A model generated the notes under the pieces. That model saw only the letters and a list, made by a program, of their open reading frames with translations, was not told where the DNA came from and ran no database searches. Made by a program: the position numbers and the translations under genes. From Bacteroidales bacterium (lineage in GTDB: Bacteria; Bacteroidota; Bacteroidia; Bacteroidales; FEN-979), in assembly GCA_028706295.1 (NCBI GenBank), contig JAQWBQ010000010.1:19077-83076 (forward strand): a DNA stretch of 64,000 nucleotides, given 5' to 3'. Below are positions 1 through 10,200 of the stretch, in pieces. How positions within the stretch are numbered: the first letter of the stretch is position 1; each line of letters begins with the position of its first letter.

Positions 1-3000
1 GTACCGACCAGGTTACGGTAACTGTTGCAGTTCCTGATCCCGAAGTAATGGTTCCTCCCGCAGAGATCGTCCAAAGATAATTCTGCATTCCGGGATCGGT
101 TGTGTAAACTACGCCGGTCGTTTGTTGGCAGCTCTGAACGGGTCCGTCAATCCAGGGAACCGGAGCGGTTGTAATGGTGACATTTTTGATGGTCGGAGTA
201 GCTGCAGTGCATCCTTTCTGGTTCACATAATTTACGTCAACGGTATGAGATCCGGCACTGTACCAGATCACGGTAATTGAATGGGTCCCGGCGCCTGCAG
301 TGATCACACCGGATGTCGAAACATTCCAGGCATATGCAGTCATTCCGGTTTCGGTGGTATAATTCACCGGTATTGATGTACAACCCTGAACGGGTCCCGT
401 AATGGTCGGGGTAACCAGTTCGTTGACGGTGACCGTTTTGGTCGATGGTACCGCTGTACACCCGTTGGAATTGGTATAGGAAACGTAGACTGTCTGCTGA
501 CCGGTGGCTGTCCAGTTGATCGTCACCGTCGGTGAGTTGACACCCGAAATAATAGTTCCGCCCGGGGTCACGCTCCACAGATAGTTCGACATTCCGGTTT
601 CTGTGCTGTAAGATGCATCAAAGGTCACACATCCGCTTGATCCACCTGTGATCAGCGGTACAGGCAGCGGATTTACCACAATGGTTTTCACTGTGGCTGA
701 TGAGGCTGAACAACCATTGACGTCGTTGTAATTTACCGTGATGCTTTGGGTTCCCGACGACAGCCAGTTGACTGATATGGCCGAAGTACCCTGCCCTGCT
801 GCGATGACACCGCCGGTTGATACGGTCCAGATATAATTGCTCATGCCGGCTTCGGTCGTGTAAATGTTTCCCGTGGTGGCCGGACAACCGGTAGCCGGAC
901 CTGTAATCACCGGAACCGGAAGTTCCCGAACGGTCACCGTCAGTGTGGAAGGCTGGGAAGCGGTACAGAGATCGGAATTAACATAGTTGACTTTCACTGT
1001 TTTAATCCCAGATGAGGTCCAGGTAATCTGTACGGAGTCGCTTGTGGCGGTTCCACCGGCTGTTATGATCCCTCCCGGAGAAAGGGTCCAGGAATAGTTG
1101 GTTTTGCCGGCTTCCGTGCGATATATATTCCCGGTTGAATTCAGACAAACATCGGAGGGTCCGGTAACCGTAGGAACAGGTAACGGATGAACAGTACAGA
1201 AGAAGGTGGCAGGAGTGACCGCGTTGCATCCTGACAAATTAATATAATTAACTTTTACCCATTGATTTCCTGTGGAACTCCAGGCGACGACAATCGAGCT
1301 CGCGTGGCCAGACGGATTGGTGAGAATGGTGCCACCGGCTGAAACAGTCCATTCATATTGCATCATACCGGTTTGGGTGGTGTAGGTATTCCCGGTGGAG
1401 CCAACGCAAGCTGATGCGGTTCCGGTAAGTGTCGGAACCGGACGTTCATTGACGGATACATCAAAAATCGTCGGTACGACCGATAAACACCCGTGCTGAT
1501 CGGTGTAACTGACTGTAACGTGCTGCAGGCCGGAAGCATTCCATGAAACCGTGATGCTGTGTGTTCCTGATCCGCCGGTGATGGTACCTCCTGACGAGAC
1601 CGACCAGGTATATCCGGTCATCCCCGGATCGGTGGAATACTCAAACCCTGTTCCGCCGACACAGGCATAGTTTAAACCGGTAATGACGGGAACAGGGGCC
1701 GGATAGACCAGAATAGTTTTTGTTGCCGGAACCGGCGCCGAACAATTGCTGGTATTGGTGTAATTAACCGAAACCGTCCGGTTGCCCGCCTGTGTCCACT
1801 TGACAGAGATACTGCTGGTCCCCGAACCCGAGGTGATAATTCCACCCGGACCGACGGACCACTGATACAGCGCCATACCCGTTTCAGTCGTAAAGACGAC
1901 GGTTCCATCGATACAAACGGTATCGGCACCGGTTATTGTAGGTTCAGGCGAAGGATAGACCGTGATTTGTTTTGATCCCGGAACCTGGGTAGGACAGCCG
2001 GAAGATCCGTTAATATAAGTGACGGAGATGGTATGGATGCCGGTAGTATTCCATCTTACGCTGATGGAATTCGTTGAAGCGCCCGAAATGATAGTGCCTC
2101 CGGAAGAGAGGGTCCATTCATAATTGATCATACCCGACGTGGTAGAATATACCGATATTGCTCCGTTACACATGATTTCCGGACCGGTGATTATAGGAAG
2201 GGGTAAGGGCAGGACATTGATCGTTTTACTGGTTGCGACAGAGGCGTTGCATCCTGCCGGATTTGTATAATTGACCGTAATAGTTTGCGTTCCTGAGCCT
2301 GTCCAGTTCACGCTGATGGCATTGGTCCCCTGACCCGCCGTCAGGACACCTCCGGAAGTTACAGTCCAGGTATAATTCGACATTCCCGGTTCGGTAAAAT
2401 AAACGACGCCGGCACTGGTCTGACAGATCTGGCTTGTCCCGGTTATAGTCGGGGCAGGCGATCCGGATACTGTAACTTGTTTTACTGTCGGATTGGCCTG
2501 TGTACAACCGATCGGATCGGTATAAATCACGCTTACACTCCCGGTTCCGGCACTGTTCCAGGTAATGGTAACGGTGCGTGTATTGGAAGCTCCGACAATG
2601 GTTCCGCCTGAGGATACAGACCAGATATAATTCTGCATTCCTGCCTCAGTGGTATAATTCTCACTATGACCGGTACAGGACTGCCCTGGTCCTGTAATCG
2701 TTGCCACAACATTGTTCTGGACTGTGACCGATTTGGTCGATGGAATAAGTGGAACACACCCGTTGGTGGTAGTGTAGACCACCGAAACATCCTGTTGACC
2801 GGGTGCCGACCATGCAATGGTGGCTGCAGCAGTGTTTGAACCGGAAATGATGGTTCCACCGGCTGTTACACTCCATTGATATCCGCTCATTCCCGTTGAG
2901 GTCTGATAAACTGTCTGGCTGCCATTGCACACTGCTGCAGGGCCCAGGATCACGGGAACAGGCGCCGCAAGTACATTTACGGCCCTGGTGGCAGGGGTTG

Positions 3001-6000
3001 CCGGTTGGCATCCTTTCTGATTGGTATAGATTACAGAGATTGTTTTAGTCCCGGGCGTTACCCAGGTCACCGAGATCGATTCGGTTCCCTGACCCGAATC
3101 GATGGTTCCGCCCGGGGAAACGGACCACAAATATCCGGTCATACCCGATTCCGTAGCATAGCTGTAACCAGGTATGCCCTGGCAAGGGGATGCAGGGCCA
3201 GAGATGACAGGTATCGGGAGCGGATGAACCGTGACGGTTACCACTGCCGGGGCGGCGGCCAAACATCCCGATTCATTGGCGTAATTGACGGATACCTGCT
3301 TTGTTCCCGGGCCGGTCCAGGTAACTGTGACGGAATTGCTGGAGGTGGTACCTCCGGAAGTGATGGTTCCTCCCGGTGAAACGATCCAGGTATAATTGCT
3401 TTTCCCGCTTTCGGTCATATAAACATTGCCGGCCGCATTCTGACAAACCGAGTCGGGGCCGCTCAATGTCGGCACAGGCCGGTTTGTGACCGTCACTGGA
3501 AATACTGCCGGCGTCAGGGCCTGACAACCGGCGATACTGGTATAATTTACCCCTACCGATTGCGCACCAAGGGTATTCCATTGAACTGTTATTGTGCTTT
3601 CATGGATTGAAGGATTTGTCAGGATCACACCGCCGGAAGAGACGGTCCAGCTGTAAGTACCCATCCCGGCCTGAGTATTGTAAGTGTTGTCCACAGAGCC
3701 GACGCAACTGGGTGTCGTTCCTGTGATCACAGGATTTGCCGGTCTTTCATTGACCGAAATATTATACTGGCTGGGTGTTGATGAGGTACATCCATATTGA
3801 TCCGTGTAACTGACCCGCACATATTGCAACCCGGTCGCCGTCCAGTCGACGGTAATGGTCGATGTTCCAAGGCCTGTTGATATCGTCCCTCCGGAAGATA
3901 CTGACCAATTGTAACCGGTCATTCCCGGAGCCGTCGAAAACACACTCCCCTGCCCGCCTGAACAGGCAAAGGAAGGACCTGATATGACTGGGACAGGCGG
4001 TGCAAGTACCCTGATGATCTTATCAGCGTAGGAAGGACAAACATAGGTGGTAGTATAACTTACTGTCACCTTGCCGTTGCCTGCCTGGGTCCATTTTACC
4101 GAAATACTGCTGGTTCCCTGTCCCGAGGTGATGACGCCGCCGGTGACAGTCCATTGATACAAGGCCATTCCCGATTCTGTCGAAAAAATCAGGGTGCCAT
4201 CCAGGCAAATGGTATCGCTTCCGGTAATGGTAGCCAGGGGCGTCGTATTCACGGTGACGTTTTTCACGGAAGGGATCAGAGTAGGACAACCGAAGGTATT
4301 CAGATAACTCACGCTGACGGTCTTGGCGCCGGAAGTGTTCCAGATCACTGAAATGGAATTGCTTCCTGATCCCGAGACAATAGTTCCACCGGTTGATACC
4401 GACCAGATATAATTGGTCATTCCCGTTTCGGTACTGTAATAAACCGTATTACCGGTACAGGCGACGGAAGATCCGGTGATTACCGGTTGTGGTGCTGGAT
4501 ATACGGTGATGGTCTTGGATGTAGGTGAAGCTGCATTACATCCGGAACCATTTTTGTAATTCACGGTGATGGTCTGTGTACCCGAACTGATCCAATCCAC
4601 GCTGATAAAATGGCTCCCCTGCCCGGAAGTGATGATCCCGCCGGAGGTGATGGTCCAAACATAATCCGTCATCCCCTGTTCTGTAAAATAGATAACACCG
4701 GAACTTGAAGGGCAGATGGAAGTGGTTCCGGTGATGGTTGGTGAAGGAGCCGCGTAAACCTGTACAGTTTTTTGTGTTGGCGTCGTGGTGCTGCAACCGC
4801 CCGGATCGCTATACCTTACGGTGACATATTGGCTTCCCGCGGAATTCCACCTGACGGTCACAGCATTGGTATTGGCAGATCCGATCAGGGTACCTCCGGA
4901 TGAAACGGTCCAAACGTACCCCGACATTCCGGTTTCGGTACTGTAAACTGCGGTATATCCGGTACAGGATGGATCGGGACCGATGATGGTGGGGATGACC
5001 GTTGACTGCACCGTAACGGCTTTTGAGGCAGGGGTCGATGCGGTACAACCATTCGTATTGGTATAATTGACGGTAATAAATTGATTGCCTGTCGAGGTCC
5101 AGGTAACGGAGATGGAGTTTCCTGTGGCCGCACCGTCGATAGTCCCTCCGCTTACCGACCAGGTGTACCCGTTCATCCCGGCTTCGGTGGTATAAACATT
5201 ACCTGAAGTACTGACGCATGCCGTCGCAGCGCCTGAAATGGTGGGTACGGGTAAGGAGTTGACGGTGATCTTAACCGCATTGGTATTGAGGGTTCCGCAG
5301 GATCCCGAACTGGTCTGGGCCTGACGAAACCAGGTTGAAACACTCATCGATCCGGGTTGATAAGTCATGTTGGTAGCCCCCGCGATCGGAAAGAAATTCA
5401 GGTTGTCGGTCGATTGTTCCCACTGGAACGAGTACGGTGTCAATCCTCCGGTAGGTACCGTTGCTGTAAGCGGCAGAGGTATCTGATTATAACAGACAGA
5501 TTGGTTCGATACTGCGGTTCCGGCGACAAACTGCGGATAGATGGTGATGTTATAGGTCGAAACCGGACCGGTGCACCCATTGGCCGAGGGGGTGATGGAA
5601 ATTACGGCAGAGATCGGGACTGCCGAACTGTTAGCTGCAGTGAACGAAGGGATGGAAGATCCGGTTCCCGAAGCAGCAAGTCCGATCGCCGTATTGCTGT
5701 TCGTCCATGAGAAGGTGGTACCCGTCACCGGACTGGTCAGTGGGGTTGCGGGGGCGATTACTCCGCTGCAAAAAATCTGATCGGTTACAAGGTTTGCTGT
5801 TGGCGTGGGTTTCAGGGTCACGATGACGCCGGTCGAACCCGAACAACCGGATATGGCATATTCTGTGACGGTCAGCGTGGCCGTCTGATCCACCGAAGTG
5901 TTGTTGGTCCACACCACATTCACGGGCGAGCCGGTGGATCCGCCGGTGAACGCTCCATACCAGGATCCGGAGACCGGTAGCAATGACCAGGAGAAGGTTG

Positions 6001-6967
6001 AGCCGGTCGAGCCGGTGACAGAATAGGGTGTGGTTATTCCGGGACAGATCAGCAACGATCCACTGATAGATGGTGTGGGTGAAGCGATTACTGTGATGTT
6101 CCGGATGGCGCTGGTCGCGGTGCATGATCCATCCTGAACATTTGAATAACTTACGGTAACGGAAGCTGTGCCCGCAACTGTACCTCCCAGCAGTGTTATG
6201 GAAGAGGTTCCCTGACCTGTAAAAGAGATGACATTGGGTGCAGACCCCGTCACCGTCCATACAAAATTGTAATAGGTAATTCCCGACGGAGGTGCCGGTG
6301 CGTTCAGAACAGTGGAGGCGCCTGCACATAACCGATCCGTACCTCCGGTGATGGCGCTTCCGTTGGCCGGAGGTGCCAAAACCGAAACATTTTGAAAAAC
6401 AGGATTCGAATAACAAACCGTGGATCCTTCACCGGGCCTTGAGGCCTGAAGTGCAATCGTATAGGTTCCCGGTGTCGTTGGCCAGGTAACGATTCCCATT
6501 GTCCCAGACCAAACCGGGGGCGACCCTCCGGCCACCACCCAATCGTAATCTTCACCCGCAACAGGATATGCTACAGAATAGGGATAACTTGACCCGGTAC
6601 AAACCTGGAAGACCCCTAAGATCGCCGGTGTGGCTACACCTATCAGGACAGTTTTTGAGGCAGGACCGGAACCGGTTACGACATTTATTGTTCCGGTACC
6701 GGGTAACGATCCCCAGTCAACCGTTATTACGGGAGTATTCCCTATGACCGTCACCGGAGTGGCCCCGGTCGAGGTGATGGTCCAGGAATAGGGAAAAGTT
6801 CCGCCAACAGCGGTATAAACATTGACACCCGCGTCGACACAAACACTTTCAGGCCCGCTGATGGTGACCTGTGCAGCAACCCGCTGCGATAATCCTACTC
6901 CTAAAACCCAGAATGCAATAATCATTACCAGGTTATATGCATTCATTTTACCCGTATATGTTTTCAT
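1..6967 (-). CDS. Giant PKD-like repeat surface protein (C-terminus outside window)
   Basis: A frame open from an ATG at 6967-6965 to the window edge codes for at least 2322 residues. It starts with a signal peptide (MKTYTGKMNAYN..., hydrophobic stretch, then RVAAQ before the mature VTISGPESVC). After a few divergent domains come one PKD_5-like and one SprB-like domain (about 5800-5270), then some 20 tandem ~85-residue PKD-like (PKD_6 type) domains with the pattern P-x-I-x-G-P-x3-C ... YTTE-x-GM-x2-Y-x-W-x-V ... VNYTN-x2-GC. It is most likely an exported or surface adhesin carried by the type IX system, but the expected C-terminal sorting domain lies outside the window. The first residues (MKTYT) and the unit order match the neighbouring gene at 7246-18429, so the two are paralogs by tandem duplication. 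Ligand and exact function cannot be read from the sequence. Confidence 0.9.
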   Translation of the reverse strand, partial: MKTYTGKMNAYNLVMIIAFWVLGVGLSQRVAAQVTISGPESVCVDAGVNVYTAVGGTFPYSWTITSTGATPVTVIGNTPVITVDWGSLPGTGTINVVTGSGPASKTVLIGVATPAILGVFQVCTGSSYPYSVAYPVAGEDYDWVVAGGSPPVWSGTMGIVTWPTTPGTYTIALQASRPGEGSTVCYSNPVFQNVSVLAPPANGSAITGGTDRLCAGASTVLNAPAPPSGITYYNFVWTVTGSAPNVISFTGQGTSSITLLGGTVAGTASVTVSYSNVQDGSCTATSAIRNITVIASPTPSISGSLLICPGITTPYSVTGSTGSTFSWSLLPVSGSWYGAFTGGSTGSPVNVVWTNNTSVDQTATLTVTEYAISGCSGSTGVIVTLKPTPTANLVTDQIFCSGVIAPATPLTSPVTGTTFSWTNSNTAIGLAASGTGSSIPSFTAANSSAVPISAVISITPSANGCTGPVSTYNITIYPQFVAGTAVSNQSVCYNQIPLPLTATVPTGGLTPYSFQWEQSTDNLNFFPIAGATNMTYQPGSMSVSTWFRQAQTSSGSCGTLNTNAVKITVNSLPVPTISGAATACVSTSGNVYTTEAGMNGYTWSVSGGTIDGAATGNSISVTWTSTGNQFITVNYTNTNGCTASTPASKAVTVQSTVIPTIIGPDPSCTGYTAVYSTETGMSGYVWTVSSGGTLIGSANTNAVTVRWNSAGSQYVTVRYSDPGGCSTTTPTQKTVQVYAAPSPTITGTTSICPSSSGVIYFTEQGMTDYVWTITSGGIITSGQGSHFISVDWISSGTQTITVNYKNGSGCNAASPTSKTITVYPAPQPVITGSSVACTGNTVYYSTETGMTNYIWSVSTGGTIVSGSGSNSISVIWNTSGAKTVSVSYLNTFGCPTLIPSVKNVTVNTTPLATITGSDTICLDGTLIFSTESGMALYQWTVTGGVITSGQGTSSISVKWTQAGNGKVTVSYTTTYVCPSYADKIIRVLAPPVPVISGPSFACSGGQGSVFSTAPGMTGYNWSVSSGGTISTGLGTSTITVDWTATGLQYVRVSYTDQYGCTSSTPSQYNISVNERPANPVITGTTPSCVGSVDNTYNTQAGMGTYSWTVSSGGVILTNPSIHESTITVQWNTLGAQSVGVNYTSIAGCQALTPAVFPVTVTNRPVPTLSGPDSVCQNAAGNVYMTESGKSNYTWIVSPGGTITSGGTTSSNSVTVTWTGPGTKQVSVNYANESGCLAAAPAVVTVTVHPLPIPVISGPASPCQGIPGYSYATESGMTGYLWSVSPGGTIDSGQGTESISVTWVTPGTKTISVIYTNQKGCQPATPATRAVNVLAAPVPVILGPAAVCNGSQTVYQTSTGMSGYQWSVTAGGTIISGSNTAAATIAWSAPGQQDVSVVYTTTNGCVPLIPSTKSVTVQNNVVATITGPGQSCTGHSENYTTEAGMQNYIWSVSSGGTIVGASNTRTVTITWNSAGTGSVSVIYTDPIGCTQANPTVKQVTVSGSPAPTITGTSQICQTSAGVVYFTEPGMSNYTWTVTSGGVLTAGQGTNAISVNWTGSGTQTITVNYTNPAGCNASVATSKTINVLPLPLPIITGPEIMCNGAISVYSTTSGMINYEWTLSSGGTIISGASTNSISVRWNTTGIHTISVTYINGSSGCPTQVPGSKQITVYPSPEPTITGADTVCIDGTVVFTTETGMALYQWSVGPGGIITSGSGTSSISVKWTQAGNRTVSVNYTNTSNCSAPVPATKTILVYPAPVPVITGLNYACVGGTGFEYSTDPGMTGYTWSVSSGGTITGGSGTHSITVSWNASGLQHVTVSYTDQHGCLSVVPTIFDVSVNERPVPTLTGTASACVGSTGNTYTTQTGMMQYEWTVSAGGTILTNPSGHASSIVVAWSSTGNQWVKVNYINLSGCNAVTPATFFCTVHPLPVPTVTGPSDVCLNSTGNIYRTEAGKTNYSWTLSPGGIITAGGTATSDSVQITWTSSGIKTVKVNYVNSDLCTASQPSTLTVTVRELPVPVITGPATGCPATTGNIYTTEAGMSNYIWTVSTGGVIAAGQGTSAISVNWLSSGTQSITVNYNDVNGCSASSATVKTIVVNPLPVPLITGGSSGCVTFDASYSTETGMSNYLWSVTPGGTIISGVNSPTVTINWTATGQQTVYVSYTNSNGCTAVPSTKTVTVNELVTPTITGPVQGCTSIPVNYTTETGMTAYAWNVSTSGVITAGAGTHSITVIWYSAGSHTVDVNYVNQKGCTAATPTIKNVTITTAPVPWIDGPVQSCQQTTGVVYTTDPGMQNYLWTISAGGTITSGSGTATVTVTWSV
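3495..5560 (-). repeat. Higher-order repeat block, copy in first giant gene
   Basis: Approximate limits. The block holds one SprB-like domain followed by seven PKD-like units in a fixed order recognisable by unit-specific sequences. These include a unit with SICPSSSGVIYFTE, one with GSDTICLDGT (about 4190-4225), one with ACSGGQG, and one with an insertion NPSIHEST (about 3600-3630). The same order occurs twice in the neighbouring gene. A further run of the PKD units alone continues toward position 1, with the NPSGHASS unit at about 1300-1340 and GADTVCIDGT at about 1900-1940. Confidence 0.7.
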
Positions 6968-7245
6968 CGGTAAATGGTTTGATATTTTTAGGTCAATTCC
7001 TGTTTCCTGAAGCTAAATTAACACAATTTTCCCTGCCAGTTGGTCATTCATCAATATTATTCCTGCCGGCCCAGATTGTATGATCCTCCCACCTGACCGG
7101 GTTCCCGGAAATAATTAATCCTTCCGTGATTATTGAAATCCGGAATTCAGGATGCAAATAACTGTCAGAAAAGGCTTAAATAATCCCGGACCCTGAAGTT
7201 TTTTCTAACATGATCCTGTTAATTGCTGAATTTCAGGATCTGATC

Positions 7246-10200
7246 TCATTGCTTCACAATCCTGAATGTCTGTACCTGGTCCCCGCTTATGATCCTGAGA
7301 ATATAGATCCCGGTCGGGCGACCCTCTATCGATACTTTATGGGTACCGCCTTCCCGAAGTTCACCTGTGAAGATCCGCTCGCCCTTCATGGAGTAAATAT
7401 CAATCCGTGAATCAATGTTTACGCGCTCTCCGGGACATTCAACATTGAAAATACCAGTGTTAGGATTTGGATAAACTTTAAATCCGCTCACCGGGATTTC
7501 AGTTACCGGCGTCTCGATTGAAGTCGGAACGGTAACAATTGATGGCATGTTCATTCCACAATACATGCCATTTGTCGTAATGTATCCATGCAGGTATCCA
7601 CCGGGTTGTACGCTTGTACCCGGTAACATCAGAATGTTCTGGCCGGCAATGAAAGTAGCAGATCCACCGGACTGAACAATAAAATGGGTACCGCTGCCGG
7701 CGACCACAATGGTTTGGACGGCATCGTAACACGCGCTTTGCCCGGCGCCGATCGTGATATTCTGAACCATCACAAGGGAGGGTGGTAATACCTTGACCGG
7801 AAACACCGTAGGTGAAACAGAATGACACCCCGAAGCATTGATGACATCAAGATTGACAGTCTGGTTGCCGGTAGTATTCCAGCTCACCTGGATCGAATAG
7901 GTTCCTGCGCCTCCCACGATGGTGCCACCTGCAGAGACGGACCATTGATAACCGATCATTCCGGCATCCGTTGTATAGGTGGTGGTGGTACCAACCGTGG
8001 TTTCTGAAAGCCCTGAGATTACGGGAACAGGCGTCGGGAGAACCGTGATCGTCTTGGCAGTCGGAAATTCTGCGCGACAACCTCCCGGCGTTGTATAATT
8101 GACGGTCATCCCTGAGAAACCGGGAGTTTGCCATACAACAGTGACAGCATAAGTGCCCTGTCCGCCTGTGATGACACCCCCGGGTAAAACAGTCCACTGA
8201 TAATTGGTCATCCCGGGTTCTGTAACATAGACTTCTACCGAAGAAGCGCATGGCAATGAATTTCCCGTTATGGAAGGTACCGGAGGAGAAAGCACCGATA
8301 TCGGCTTGATCGTGGGAACCGGATTGGAACATCCCTGAGCATCTATGTAGTTCACTTCCATTGACTGGGGTCCGGTGGTATTCCACTGTACAAAAACCGA
8401 ATAGCTATGTTCGCCTGAAAGGATGGTTCCACCCGGGGAGACCGACCAATTGTACTGACTCATACCGGTTTCGGTAGTGTAATTGAAAACGCCTGCCGTA
8501 CAAGGCTGCGACGGACCCTGGATGGAAGGCACCGGGTAAGGTGATACCCATACATTTTTCACGGTTTGGCTGGAGGTCTGGCAACCCAGTGTATTGGTGT
8601 AATTCACGGTAAGGGTTTGTGTTCCCGGGGTGATCCACGATACGGTAATGCTACGGGTTCCATTACCTGCTGTGATTATTCCTCCGGGAGAAACGACCCA
8701 GGCATAGTTTGACATACCGGGATCGGTAAAGTAAACAACTCCGGTCGAACCTTCACAAACCGTTGATGGTCCTGTGATTACGGGCGCCGGTAATGGATTC
8801 ACGGTAACCGGAAAGACTACGGGCGTAAGCGCCTGGCAACCGGTTTGCGGATTGGCGTAATTCACCGTCACGGTTCTGAACCCGGATTGCGTCCACCGGA
8901 CCAGGATCACGGCAGTACCGATCCCGGAGGTAATGATGCCGCCGCTTCCGACACTCCAGTTGTAAAGCGACATGCCTGTTTCGGTCGAATAGGCCACGGT
9001 CTGGTTCAGGCACACCTGCCAGGGTCCCGAAATGGTCGGAACCACCGGTTGATTAACATATACAGTTTTAACCGAAGGAGTGGCTGGCACACACCCATGC
9101 TGATCGATGTACGAAACGGTCACCGTCTGAACTCCCGCGTTATTCCAGGTAACATTAATGGAACCTGTATGTTGGCCACTGGTGATCGTCCCGCCGGCTG
9201 AAACAGTCCAGGTATATCCCGTCATACCGGGATCGGTGTTATAAATCATTCCTCCGACACCGGGACAAACGTTAACCGGACCGGTCAGAAGCGGTACCGG
9301 CAATGGATATACCACCATAGCAACGGGGCCTGATGTTGCAGGATTTCCGGAGAGACAGGGAGAAGGCAGGCTCGAAGTAAGCACACAGGTCACCACATCG
9401 TTTACCGCCGGAACGTAACTGAAAACAGGATTGTTACTTCCTGCGTTCACGCCGTTGACTTTCCATTGATACACCGGATTCTGGCCGCCATTGACAGGAT
9501 AAGCCGTAAAGGTAACGGAAGTTCCCGCACAGACCGGATTTACCGATGGAATTACAGTGACGCGGATAGGCGGATAGGCGGAACACGTATCTTTCAGACA
9601 TCTTACCGATAATCCCAATGATTTATTGTTTGGATTCCGTCCCACAGCGTTCAAACTGCTGGTCAGGTAACGGGTCCAGGCGTTGGTTGAACTATTCTGG
9701 GTTGATGAGTAGTTATATCCGAATTCTTTCAGGGATCCGAACATTCCGTCGGCGAAACGCAATCCACCGCCTAAGCAGGTGAATCCGCTGGTATTGACGG
9801 CCCCGGTATTGGGCGATAACCAATGCGATGTGCCGACCTCTTTCATTTTCCCGCCGGCAACACTTTCTCCGCTCAGATAGGTAGTCAGTACCGACCATTC
9901 GTCGTCGGCAGGGATATGCCATCCCTGAGGACATATCCCCTGAACTCCGGGAATGATAAGATATTGCATCATTTCGTTCCATTGGTACAATCCACCGTAA
10001 ACGGAACAGTTTGATTCCAGATCCTGATAACAGTATTTTTCAAGTATACCATTTTGCGATTGTTCCTGATTTCCGTTGATGCGGGTTCCGGCATCCAGAT
10101 TCTCTTTGAACCAGCATTGGGTCCCGATTTGTACCGTATGATAGGTCTTACCCATATAGGTCACGGTAGGAATACCCGGACAGGACACCCCGTAAAGGAT

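Noticed and set aside
5631..6416. 261-codon minus-strand frame inside the first giant gene
   Set aside because: It is out of frame with the PKD repeats, rich in Arg/His/Cys, and has no domain; the in-frame translation is clean repeat protein.
7212..7240. gatcctg/caggatc hairpin after the second giant gene
   Set aside because: The stem directly follows the stop codon, but the minus strand has an A-tract rather than a T-tract after it, so it is not a standard terminator.
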